The notes beneath the pieces are model-generated. The model was not told where the DNA came from, searched no databases, and worked only from the letters and a program-made list of their open reading frames with translations. Both the position numbers and the translations under genes were made by a program. A stretch of DNA of 11,680 nucleotides, taken from contig CALAEU010000114.1 of NCBI GenBank assembly GCA_937891215.1, forward strand, positions 1 to 11,680. The letters are read 5' to 3'. The stretch is from an uncultured Clostridia bacterium (GTDB lineage: Bacteria; Bacillota_A; Clostridia; Oscillospirales; Acutalibacteraceae). This document shows, piece by piece, positions 1 to 7,504 of the stretch; position 1 is the first letter of the stretch, and every line of letters begins with the position of its first letter.

Positions 1-40
1 ATCTCACCACTCGACGTACCTATGTACGCCTTCGGGCAAG

Positions 41-68
41 CAAAAACAAGACTGAAGCCTTGTTTTTG
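41..68. repeat. Perfect 10-bp inverted repeat in the left-edge non-coding region
   Basis: CAAAAACAAG (41-50) and CTTGTTTTTG (59-68) are perfect complements around an 8-nt loop, so either strand can form a stable hairpin. A smaller hairpin, CGTAC/GTACG (15-19/24-28), lies just upstream. There is no clean T-tract after the larger hairpin, so a terminator is not certain. It may be the tail of a transcription unit lying outside the window, or part of a dispersed intergenic repeat. No convincing gene is visible in 1-107. Confidence 0.5.
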
Positions 69-107
69 TTCGGTTTGTCCGTTCTGCATCTTTTTTCCTA
101 TCCCCAT

Positions 108-152
108 AAAAGGAGCTGTAAAAAAACGTTAAGTTTTTTACAGCTCCTTTTT
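108..152. terminator. Intrinsic terminator of the FN3-protein gene, usable from both sides
   Basis: Two arms of about 19-20 nt (108-127 and 133-152, core GGAGCTGT/ACAGCTCC) pair around a 5-nt loop, with one extra A in the left arm. The stem starts 6 nt after the stop codon of the minus-strand gene ending at 158. A-rich and T-rich outer arms supply the U-run in both directions. This placement fits rho-independent termination of the minus-strand transcript. Confidence 0.85.
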
Positions 153-157
153 GTTTA

Positions 158-2740
158 TTATGCTACATTTTCTGTTGTGTTTTCTGTAACAGGTATTGAC
201 ACATTTGCACTAGCCTTATAAGAACTTGCTGATTTACCATTTACTGCTTTTACTGTATAACGATAAGTTGCACCTTCTGTTACTGCATTATCGGTAAATG
301 AAACTGCAGTCTGCGAAGATAATGTTACCCAATTGCTCCATTTACCGTCTACTAATTCTGAACGGTAAACTGTGTAACTTTTTGCACTTGCAATTTTATT
401 CCAACTTATTTTTACACTATTATCATTAAGTGTAACTTTAACTGTCGGCTGTGCAAGTCTTATAAGACCTGCACTTGCTGTGTAAGTACTCTTAACATTA
501 CCATTCACAGCACGGACTGTGTATCTGTATTGTACACCTGCTTTAGCGGTTTTATCTGTCCAAGAACTTCTATCCGATTTTGCAGTACCCATATTTTTCC
601 AATTTGACCATTTACCATTTACATATTCTGAACGATAAACAGTGAAACCTTTTGCACCTGCGGATTTTGACCAAGAAACTTTAATACCATTAGAAACATT
701 GGCAATTTTTACTGTTGGTTGTGCTAAATAAAGTAATTGCGAAGACGCTTTGTAAGTACCTGTAGAACTACCATTTATTGCTTTTACTGTATATTTATAA
801 TTAACACCTGATTTTGCAGTTGTGTCTACTGTACTTGTTACTGCACCTACTGTACTTATTTTCTTCCAGTTTGACCATTTACCACTTGTATATTCAGAAC
901 GGTAAACAGCATAGTTTTTAGCTCCTGAAATTTTGTTCCAGGTAACTTTTACACCTGTTGAAGCATTCTGGATTTTTACTGTTGGTGTTGAAAGGAATAC
1001 CAAACCGCTTGTTGCTTTATATGCACTTTTGAGATTACTTTTAACTGTTCTTACTGTGTATCTGTATTGAACACCACTTTTTACATTCTTGTCTGTCCAG
1101 GAAGATTTATCTGATTTTGCAGTACCCATATTTTGCCAGTTTGACCATTTACCACCTGAATACTGTGAACGATAAATTGTGTAACCAGTTGCACCACTGA
1201 TTTTATTCCAGGAAACCTTAATACCATTAGATGCATTTGCAATTTTTACTGTTGGAGCTGCAATGTAAGTTGTGCTAACACCTGTTTTGTCGTAAGCACC
1301 AGAACCTACAATATTCTTTGCTCTTACTGTATATTTGTATTTAATACCATTTTTAGCAGTTTTATCTAAATAACTGGTAGTTTTTGAACTACCAAGATTT
1401 GACCAATTTGACCATTTACCACCTGAATATTGTGAACGATAAACCACATAACTATCTGCACCTGAAACTGCATTCCAAGTTACATTTACACCACCGTAAG
1501 CATTTTCTGCTTTTTTGAGTGTTACTTTGCCAGGGGCTTTTGTAACAATAGTATTTGTTGTAATAGTTGTACTTTCATTGTAGTGAGTGTAGTGTTTTTC
1601 AGAAGACTCAACTTTCAACTCTTTATAAGTGGTTTTAGGGTTATGCATAAGTGCCAACTTACCATATTTAGAGTGTTCAAGAATCTCATAAACCTCTATA
1701 TCTTTGCCTGTTTCTTCTTCAGAATAATCAATGAAAACGCAAGTTTTGTCGTTTTCGTCAATACAGGTATCTAACTTAATCGGTTCAAAGTCAATTTCTA
1801 AAATTGTTGCAGGAACTGTTGTATCAGCACTTACTTTTGTAAAACCATAATCCTTAAGAGATATATCTTCAAGTTCTTCAACATAAAGTGCTACATAATT
1901 CTTTAATTCCTCATCATAAACAACTTCGTACATATAGTAAAGACCATTCTCATCATAATTTTCTTCACCTATGTAAAGTTTACCACTGTAACCGTCTTTT
2001 CCTGTTGTGTAGAAATCACCATTACCTAAATACTTATCTACCCAGAGAACCTCTGTTTTTTCATACTGAACTACATCAATAGATTCTTTTTGGGTTGCTG
2101 TACTTGCTTTAACATCACCATTGAGCATAATTACTTTTGATGTATCTGCTTCTTTTGTACCTGAAACATAAATTGTAGGCTCTGCTTCTCCTAATTCGGT
2201 ATCAATGTTGCCTATAAGTTTCACAGCAACACTTTTTTCGGTTTTGAAGAAACCGTAGCCAGTACCTGTAACTTCAAGATTAACTGCCGAAGGATAAGTT
2301 TTATTTTTATTAACTACAAGTACACCACTACCTGTAACTGTAATTGAGCTACCCCATACAAGAGCAACAGAACCAATAAAACCAACTTCGTTATAACCAA
2401 CAAGTTTAATTTTGAAATCGTCGCCCATATCTGTAACCATAAGCATCATATCGCTTTTAAAGTTGTTGAGTGTGAGTGTATTTGTTTTGAGATCATAAGA
2501 AATACCTTTTGTTGTTACAGGCATCATTTGTGCCATAAATTCAGGATAAACATACCTCATATCAAATGTTTCAATATCAACTAAAGAAATTGAAGCAATT
2601 GATTCAATGTTCTCCAAATCCTCTTCAGTCATATTATCCCAATCTGTAGGATATGGTCCATTTGCTGCGAATACGCTTAATGGCATAAGTAATGTTAAAA
2701 ACATTAAAGTTGCCATAAGCACGGATAAAACTTTTTTCAT
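158..2740 (-). CDS. Secreted protein with five tandem fibronectin type III-like repeats
   Basis: An 860-residue exported protein. Residues 1-25 form a signal peptide: KK, a hydrophobic run, then VFA before A26. Residues about 80-175 contain an ISYDLKTNTLTLNNF-type segment followed by alternating beta-rich strands (SSITVTGSGVLVV), a pattern seen in many clostridial surface proteins annotated as carbohydrate-binding or beta-helix-like. Residues about 230-400 are acidic, with one CX7C pair (C326, C334). From residue 402 to about 850 there are five repeats of 89-90 residues, each with VYRS, a KWSNW box (last Trp at 446, 535, 625, 714 and 804) and a YxYTV strand, all typical of FN3. The C-terminus is a short Thr/Glu/Asn tail with no LPXTG motif or membrane anchor, so release or non-covalent wall attachment is likely. 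The ATG has AAGGGG 8 nt upstream. The ligand is unknown; adhesion or glycan binding is inferred only from domain type. Confidence 0.85.
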   Translation of the reverse strand: MKKVLSVLMATLMFLTLLMPLSVFAANGPYPTDWDNMTEEDLENIESIASISLVDIETFDMRYVYPEFMAQMMPVTTKGISYDLKTNTLTLNNFKSDMMLMVTDMGDDFKIKLVGYNEVGFIGSVALVWGSSITVTGSGVLVVNKNKTYPSAVNLEVTGTGYGFFKTEKSVAVKLIGNIDTELGEAEPTIYVSGTKEADTSKVIMLNGDVKASTATQKESIDVVQYEKTEVLWVDKYLGNGDFYTTGKDGYSGKLYIGEENYDENGLYYMYEVVYDEELKNYVALYVEELEDISLKDYGFTKVSADTTVPATILEIDFEPIKLDTCIDENDKTCVFIDYSEEETGKDIEVYEILEHSKYGKLALMHNPKTTYKELKVESSEKHYTHYNESTTITTNTIVTKAPGKVTLKKAENAYGGVNVTWNAVSGADSYVVYRSQYSGGKWSNWSNLGSSKTTSYLDKTAKNGIKYKYTVRAKNIVGSGAYDKTGVSTTYIAAPTVKIANASNGIKVSWNKISGATGYTIYRSQYSGGKWSNWQNMGTAKSDKSSWTDKNVKSGVQYRYTVRTVKSNLKSAYKATSGLVFLSTPTVKIQNASTGVKVTWNKISGAKNYAVYRSEYTSGKWSNWKKISTVGAVTSTVDTTAKSGVNYKYTVKAINGSSTGTYKASSQLLYLAQPTVKIANVSNGIKVSWSKSAGAKGFTVYRSEYVNGKWSNWKNMGTAKSDRSSWTDKTAKAGVQYRYTVRAVNGNVKSTYTASAGLIRLAQPTVKVTLNDNSVKISWNKIASAKSYTVYRSELVDGKWSNWVTLSSQTAVSFTDNAVTEGATYRYTVKAVNGKSASSYKASANVSIPVTENTTENVA
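191..1537 (-). repeat. Tandem FN3-coding repeats (5 copies, 267-270 bp period)
   Basis: The codon for the last Trp of KWSNW recurs at 1403, 1136, 866, 599 and 329, giving spacings of 267, 270, 267 and 270 bp. Repeats 2 and 4 share NMGTAKSD and a long near-identical nucleotide block around 1110-1140 and 570-600. Copies 1, 3 and 5 differ there. This suggests block duplication or gene conversion within the array. Confidence 0.8.
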
Positions 2741-2789
2741 TTTTTATTCCCCTTAAAATTTATTTTCGTCCAATTTATTAGACTACCAT

Positions 2790-2818
2790 ATATTACTACC
2801 AAAATTTGTACTTGTCAA
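2790..2818 (-). promoter_or_regulatory. Sigma-A promoter of the FN3-protein gene
   Basis: On the minus strand, TTGACA (2813-2818) is separated by exactly 17 bp from TAATAT (2790-2795). The predicted start near 2783 leaves a leader of about 43 nt before the ATG, ending in the AAGGGG ribosome binding site (2749-2754). It is divergent from the mannosidase-operon promoter about 55 bp away. Confidence 0.85.
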
Positions 2819-2873
2819 TATCATTAAATAAAATATATTTTAAAAAATTACACGAAAAATTTGGTAAATAAAG

Positions 2874-2902
2874 TTTACATATTAAAAGTATTATGATAAA
2901 AT
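2874..2902 (+). promoter_or_regulatory. Sigma-A promoter of the HAD/GH38 operon (extended -10)
   Basis: TTTACA (2874-2879), a 17-bp spacer, then TAAAAT (2897-2902), preceded by TG at 2894-2895 as in extended -10 promoters. The expected start is near 2909, giving a leader of about 25 nt with AAAGGAAA before the ATG at 2935. No clear operator or catabolite-response palindrome was seen beside it. Confidence 0.8.
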
Positions 2903-2934
2903 GAATCTATCTATGTTGAAAGGAAATTTTAATT

Positions 2935-3930
2935 ATGTTACTCGACAAAAAACTTTATATTCCCGACCTTGGTGAAGTTGATGCAACAAGTGGTTTCCAT
3001 CTCCTTCCTGCTACTGAAGACGGCAAATTCGTTGCAGGTAAAAATGGTGTTGAATTCGTTGTAGCAACAGGCGACCAGAAGGTTGAATTTGTGTCATTTG
3101 GCACACATTCATTAGCTTGTGTAAAATCTGCTATTGCTTACCCTGTTTACTACCCTGTTTACCCTGTAAAAACTGAGTACCCATTAAACGCAGTTTTAAT
3201 GGATTTAGATGGTACTACTGTAAGAAGTGAAGAATTCTGGATATGGATTATTGAAATGACAACTGCCAGTATGTTGGGCAATCCTAAATTCCAACTTGAA
3301 GACAGTGACATTCCATTTGTTTCAGGTCACAGTGTATCTGAACATTTACAATATTGTATTGATAAATATTGCCCTGGTGAATCTCTTGAAAAAGCAAGAA
3401 ACTTCTATTTCGAACACACTCACAGAGAAATGGAAGAAATTATGCAGGGCAGAGGTAAAGACGGTGCATTCACACCAACTGAAGGTGTTAAAGATTTCTT
3501 GCTCGAATTAAAAGATATGGGTATTAAAATCGGTCTTGTTACTTCAGGTCTTTACGAAAAGGCTTGGCCAGAAATTCTTTCTGCATTCAAGACTCTCGGT
3601 ATGGGCGACCCTAAAGATTTTTACGATGCAATTATTTCAGCAGGTTTCCCATTAAGAAAAGGCAGTGTTGGTACATTAGGTGAATTGTCACCAAAGCCAC
3701 ATCCTTGGCTTTATTCTGAAACATCTATTGTAGGTCTTGGCGAAGCATTCGCTGACAGAAATAAAGTTATAGGCATTGAAGACAGCGGTGCCGGTGCATG
3801 TTCTGTAAGACTTGCAGGTTACACCACAATTGGTATTGCTGGTGGTAATATTGAATCAAGCGGTACTAAAGCGGTTTGTACACACTTCTGTGATACATTC
3901 GCCGATATTATGAAAATAATAAAAGGATAA
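2935..3930 (+). CDS. HAD-superfamily hydrolase (phosphatase/beta-phosphoglucomutase-like) with extra N-terminal region
   Basis: A 331-residue cytoplasmic protein. All four HAD motifs are present: I, LMDLDGTT with nucleophile D90 and D92; II, T203-S204-G205 in GLVTSG; III, K254 in SPKPHPW; IV, IEDSGAG with E282-D283. The spacing leaves an alpha-helical cap between motifs I and II, as in the phosphoglycolate phosphatase/beta-phosphoglucomutase subgroup, which acts on small sugar phosphates. Residues 1-84 precede the HAD domain and are unusual. They contain several short beta-strand-like stretches and end in a Tyr/Pro/Val repeat (PVYYPVYPV) that may be a linker; I do not recognise the domain. 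The RBS AGGA lies 10 nt before the ATG. The gene is first in an operon, 17 nt upstream of the GH38 gene, so a role in mannose- or glycoside-phosphate metabolism is inferred. The substrate cannot be read from the sequence. Confidence 0.85.
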   Translation: MLLDKKLYIPDLGEVDATSGFHLLPATEDGKFVAGKNGVEFVVATGDQKVEFVSFGTHSLACVKSAIAYPVYYPVYPVKTEYPLNAVLMDLDGTTVRSEEFWIWIIEMTTASMLGNPKFQLEDSDIPFVSGHSVSEHLQYCIDKYCPGESLEKARNFYFEHTHREMEEIMQGRGKDGAFTPTEGVKDFLLELKDMGIKIGLVTSGLYEKAWPEILSAFKTLGMGDPKDFYDAIISAGFPLRKGSVGTLGELSPKPHPWLYSETSIVGLGEAFADRNKVIGIEDSGAGACSVRLAGYTTIGIAGGNIESSGTKAVCTHFCDTFADIMKIIKG

Positions 3931-3947
3931 AAGCGAGGTATAAATTT

Positions 3948-6806
3948 ATGGACAACAAGAAAAACGAACAAATCCAGTGTCATTTTATATCTAACACCCA
4001 CTGGGACAGAGAATGGCGTTTTAGTGCACGAAGAACTCAGTATATGCTCGGTTATATGCTCGATATGCTTCTTGATATTTTAGACAAAAACCCTGATTAC
4101 AAGCATTTCCACTTAGACTCACAAACAATGCCTGTTCAGGATTATCTTGAAGTGTACCCTGAAAAGAAGGAGAAACTTCAGAAATACATAAAAGAGGGAA
4201 GAATTGCTGTAGGTCCTTGGTTCTGTCTTCCTGATGAATTCACAGTAGGTAGCGAAGCACTTATAAGAAACCTTCTTTTAGGTCACAAAATCGGTAAAGA
4301 AATGGGCGGTATCAGTAAAACCGGTTACTCACCATTCGGTTGGGGACAGATTTCTCAGCTCCCACAGATTTACTCAGGCTTCGGCATTAACTTTGCTTCA
4401 TTCTATCGTGGTATAAATGAATACAAAGCACCTAAATCAGAATTCTTCTGGGAAAGCCCTGACGGAACACGTATTTATGCTTCACGTCTTGCAAAAAGAC
4501 CACGTTATAACATCTGGTATGTTGTTCAGAGACCTGTTTATTTCAATCAGTCTGATGAAAACAACAGAGATATGGTCTGGAATGACAACAACGGTGTATT
4601 CAAATTTATTGACGGTGACTGGAAATTAGACTACCAGTACACTCACCCATTCTATGAATACCATAAAGAAAATGTTAAGGCTCGTGCAGAGCAGGCTATG
4701 AAAGAACAAGACAACGACTGGACAACAAATCACCGTTTCTGGTCAATCGGTCACGACTCTTCTTGCCCAGACGAAAGAGAAGTTCAGCTTGTTAAAGACT
4801 TAAACGATGCACTTCCAGACGCTAATGTATTCCATAGCACATTAAAAGAAATGGAACAAGGCATTATTGATAACTTCAAAGAAGACTGCCCTGTATTAAA
4901 AGGCGAAATGCGTGACCCATACACAAAGGGTAGCGTTAGTGAGCTTTGCGGTTGGATTCTTTCTGCAAGAACATACATCAAACAAGAAAACTTTGACACA
5001 GAAAGAAGACTTATAAACTACGCTGAGCCACTTGCAGTATTCTCTGCTCTTTGCGGTGCACCTTACCAACAAAACTTTATTGACCTTTCATATAACTATC
5101 TTCTTCAGAACCACGGTCACGATAGTATCGGCGCTTGTGGACGTGACGTTGTTTACGAAGACGTTATGTCACGTTACAGACAGTCACGTGAGCTTTCAAT
5201 GTGCGTTTACGAAAGAGCATTTATGGACGTTGCTGGTGACATTGACCTTTCAAAATGGGATAGAAACGACGTTGCAGTTGTTCTCTTTAACCCTGCACCA
5301 TTCAAGAGAAACGAAACAATTAATTTAAGAGTTGAAATTCCTGCTGAATGGAAAGCAGACAGCTTCGAAATTACTGATGATAAAGGCAATGTTCTTAAAT
5401 ATCAGGTTATTTCTACAAATAAAGCAAATGCACAAATCATTCAGAATCCTAACGATACTGCAAATGTGCTTCACACAGAACAATATTATATTGCAGTTGA
5501 AGTTAAAAATGTTCCAGGTATGGGTTACACAACCCTTAAAATCAAACCACTTTACAATGTTCGTGCTACAACTCCTGTTACACTTGTTAAAACAACAAAT
5601 GTTATGGAAAATGAGTTCTTAAAGGTTTCATTTAACCACAACGGTACTTACAATGTAATTGATAAAGAAACTGGTAAAGAATACAAGAATTTAGGTTACT
5701 TCAAAGATAGTGGTGAAATCGGCAACCCATGGCAACACATTGCACCAGAAATTGATGAAGTATTCACAACACTCGGTGAACAGGCAACTGTTTCTCGCAT
5801 TTATGAAGGCGAATTTGAAACAAGCTACAGAATTAAAATGCGTTGGCTTCTTCCTGAAAAGAAAGCAGACGATGAAAAAACAAGAAGCGAACACAAGCTT
5901 CCTGTTGATATTGAATCAATTGTTACATTAAGAAAAGGTTCAAGATATTTAGAAATTGAAACAACTATTAACAACCGTTGTGAAGACCACTACTTACAGG
6001 TTGGTTTCCCAACAGGAATTAAAGCTACTCACGCAGATTCACAAGGTCAGTTTGATGTTGTTAGTAGACCAATCGCTGCTCCTGACTACTCACTTTATGA
6101 CGAGCCACCAATGACAGAGCACCCAATGAATTCATTTGTAAGCATTACAGATGGCAAAAATGGTGTTGCACTTCTTAACACTGGTCTTAAAGCATACGAA
6201 GCAGCAGATGATGAAGAAAACACAGTATTCCTTTCACTTCTTCGTGCTTACCCACTCAGAATCTGCGTTACTAAAGATATGCAGAACTACAACGATTGGG
6301 ATAAAGGTTCACAATGCATTGGTAAAAACACATTCCGTTATGCATTTATGCCACACAAAGGCAACTGGGAAGAAGGCAATGTATGGCAAGAAAGCGAAAG
6401 ATTTAACCTTTACCTTGCAGCAGGTCAGATTGCTCCTACTGCTCACGGTAAGAATGCTACAACTCACTCATTCATTGAATTAAAGAACGAAAACCTTAAC
6501 ATTTCTGCAGTTAAGAAGAGTGAAGACGGCGAAGGTTACATTGTTCGTCTCTTTAACCCATCTGATAAAACAATTAAAAATGCTATTCGTCTCAACGGCG
6601 GTATTGCACCAATTACTGAAGTTCAATCCCCTGTAGAAAGACAAAAAGCAGAGTTCGAATTACCACAGTATTCAGGTAAAAAATGGTCACAAGTTAAACT
6701 TGTTACACTTGAAGAGCTTGACGAAAAAGAACTCACAATGTCAAACGATGGTTTTGTTGATTTTGAAATCACAGGCAAAAAGATTCTTACATTAAAGTTT
6801 ATCTAA
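3948..6806 (+). CDS. Glycoside hydrolase family 38 alpha-mannosidase homologue, cytoplasmic, nucleophile position altered
   Basis: A 952-residue protein without a signal peptide. The N-terminal GH38 domain is clear: SNTHWDREW with zinc-ligand candidates H18 and D20, GPWFCLPDEFTVGSEALIRN, QLPQIYSGFGI, FYRGI, and GHD with D270 in the usual acid/base region. NHGHDSIG follows, with H391 as the remaining zinc-ligand candidate. The C-terminal half (about 440-952) is beta-rich, as in the GH38 C-terminal sandwich domains. In characterised members such as E. coli MngB the motif after GY is LPDSFG, whose Asp is both nucleophile and zinc ligand. Here it reads GYSPFGWGQ, putting F130 at that place in an ungapped alignment. 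The protein may belong to a divergent subfamily with altered chemistry, or the Asp may be supplied elsewhere. CGAGG precedes the ATG. It is cotranscribed with the HAD gene. Alpha-mannosidase activity is a family-based inference. Confidence 0.85.
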   Translation: MDNKKNEQIQCHFISNTHWDREWRFSARRTQYMLGYMLDMLLDILDKNPDYKHFHLDSQTMPVQDYLEVYPEKKEKLQKYIKEGRIAVGPWFCLPDEFTVGSEALIRNLLLGHKIGKEMGGISKTGYSPFGWGQISQLPQIYSGFGINFASFYRGINEYKAPKSEFFWESPDGTRIYASRLAKRPRYNIWYVVQRPVYFNQSDENNRDMVWNDNNGVFKFIDGDWKLDYQYTHPFYEYHKENVKARAEQAMKEQDNDWTTNHRFWSIGHDSSCPDEREVQLVKDLNDALPDANVFHSTLKEMEQGIIDNFKEDCPVLKGEMRDPYTKGSVSELCGWILSARTYIKQENFDTERRLINYAEPLAVFSALCGAPYQQNFIDLSYNYLLQNHGHDSIGACGRDVVYEDVMSRYRQSRELSMCVYERAFMDVAGDIDLSKWDRNDVAVVLFNPAPFKRNETINLRVEIPAEWKADSFEITDDKGNVLKYQVISTNKANAQIIQNPNDTANVLHTEQYYIAVEVKNVPGMGYTTLKIKPLYNVRATTPVTLVKTTNVMENEFLKVSFNHNGTYNVIDKETGKEYKNLGYFKDSGEIGNPWQHIAPEIDEVFTTLGEQATVSRIYEGEFETSYRIKMRWLLPEKKADDEKTRSEHKLPVDIESIVTLRKGSRYLEIETTINNRCEDHYLQVGFPTGIKATHADSQGQFDVVSRPIAAPDYSLYDEPPMTEHPMNSFVSITDGKNGVALLNTGLKAYEAADDEENTVFLSLLRAYPLRICVTKDMQNYNDWDKGSQCIGKNTFRYAFMPHKGNWEEGNVWQESERFNLYLAAGQIAPTAHGKNATTHSFIELKNENLNISAVKKSEDGEGYIVRLFNPSDKTIKNAIRLNGGIAPITEVQSPVERQKAEFELPQYSGKKWSQVKLVTLEELDEKELTMSNDGFVDFEITGKKILTLKFI

Positions 6807-6809
6807 ATT

Positions 6810-6853
6810 AAGTTGTCCCCTGAACATTTTTAGAAAATGTTCAGGGGACACTT
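6810..6853. terminator. Bidirectional terminator between the GH38 gene and the anti-sigma C-terminal fragment
   Basis: A perfect 17-bp stem, TGTCCCCTGAACATTTT (6814-6830) with its complement (6834-6850), has a 3-nt loop. AAG/CTT extend it beyond a one-base bulge. A T-run follows on the plus strand (from 6854). The GH38 stop is 7 nt upstream and the convergent minus-strand ORF ends at 6858, so one hairpin serves both transcripts. Confidence 0.9.
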
Positions 6854-6857
6854 GTTT

Positions 6858-7424
6858 TTACTTAATTACTGCATATTTAAAAATCTCTTTTGCTTCTTCT
6901 TTTGTGAAGCCTGAAACCATCAGCGCTCTTTCTTCTCCATACTCACCTTTGGTTTGAAAATACATAACATAAACATTTCTATCTTCACCTGTCAATGAAC
7001 TACCCCAAGCAATTAAGTCTTCTGTTTCGCTAACTATATAATAATCCTGACTATTTCCGGAAGGCATTATTGTCAAATACAATGCATAATAAGCACACAT
7101 ATCATAATATTCTTCCAATGAACAAAAAAATTCGAACCAAGGAACATCGCGGGTAATTAATGTGTAATAAACATTCATATCATAACCTGGATATACGCCC
7201 GTATCAAAGCCCATGTTTTCCAATCCTTTTTCAACACAAAATGTTAAAATAGGATATTCTGCAGGTAAATAAAAAATACTTTCTTTACTATAACTGGATT
7301 TTTCTGGCGGTGTTGAAAAATCACATATCTGAATTTTCTTTTCATCACTAAAGATAAGCTCTGTTACCGTTTCATGTTTTTCCTCTTTATATTCACCATA
7401 TTTATCATCAATATATAATTTCAT
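6858..7424 (-). CDS. C-terminal (extracytoplasmic) half of a split anti-sigma factor gene
   Basis: A 188-residue ORF with no recognised domain, rich in Tyr, Glu and aromatic residues (for example EEYYDMCAYYALY). The ATG at 7424 has no Shine-Dalgarno: the preceding bases are AAAATGATTTA, and an in-frame TAA lies 12 nt upstream. It is in the same reading frame as the zf-HC2 gene upstream on this strand (7482-7907). Removing one unit of the 10-bp direct repeat (69 bp) joins the two without a stop, reading ENDL-MKLYIDD. I therefore infer that this was the outside-facing sensor domain of the anti-sigma factor and is now a detached, probably untranslated remnant. It could still be expressed weakly by reinitiation; the apparent start Met may just be an internal residue of the ancestral protein. 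Confidence 0.6.
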   Translation of the reverse strand: MKLYIDDKYGEYKEEKHETVTELIFSDEKKIQICDFSTPPEKSSYSKESIFYLPAEYPILTFCVEKGLENMGFDTGVYPGYDMNVYYTLITRDVPWFEFFCSLEEYYDMCAYYALYLTIMPSGNSQDYYIVSETEDLIAWGSSLTGEDRNVYVMYFQTKGEYGEERALMVSGFTKEEAKEIFKYAVIK

Positions 7425-7425
7425 T

Positions 7426-7504
7426 AAATCATTTTAAAGGACATGAATTAACAGGGTTTGGTGGAGCTATTAAGAATTTATTCAAAAGAACTCCAAATCA
7501 TTTT
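7426..7504. other. Small insertion with 10-bp direct repeats disrupting the anti-sigma gene
   Basis: AAATCATTTT occurs at 7426-7435 and again at 7495-7504, and these exact copies bound 59 nt of extra DNA. Insert plus one repeat copy is 69 bp, a multiple of three. It introduces TGA (7482-7484) and TAA (7470-7472) in the anti-sigma frame. Read on the plus strand, 7427-7480 encodes NHFKGHELTGFGGAIKNL. From memory this is the conserved HFKGHxxxGFGGAIKNxG signature of DUF362 iron-sulfur proteins, so it looks like a copied fragment of an unrelated gene. No transposase or terminal inverted repeats are present. Template switching at microhomology is the simplest explanation. Confidence 0.65.

Noticed and set aside
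1..131. Plus-strand reading frame open from the window edge to TAA at 129-131
   Set aside because: It runs through both the left-edge hairpins and the terminator stem, is low-complexity and Cys/Phe-rich (CFCSVCPFCIFF), and resembles no protein I know. Chance openness is more likely.
5032..5931. Several small open frames on both strands within the GH38 gene
   Set aside because: They overlap the conserved GH38 coding sequence, have no ribosome binding sites and show shadow-frame composition.
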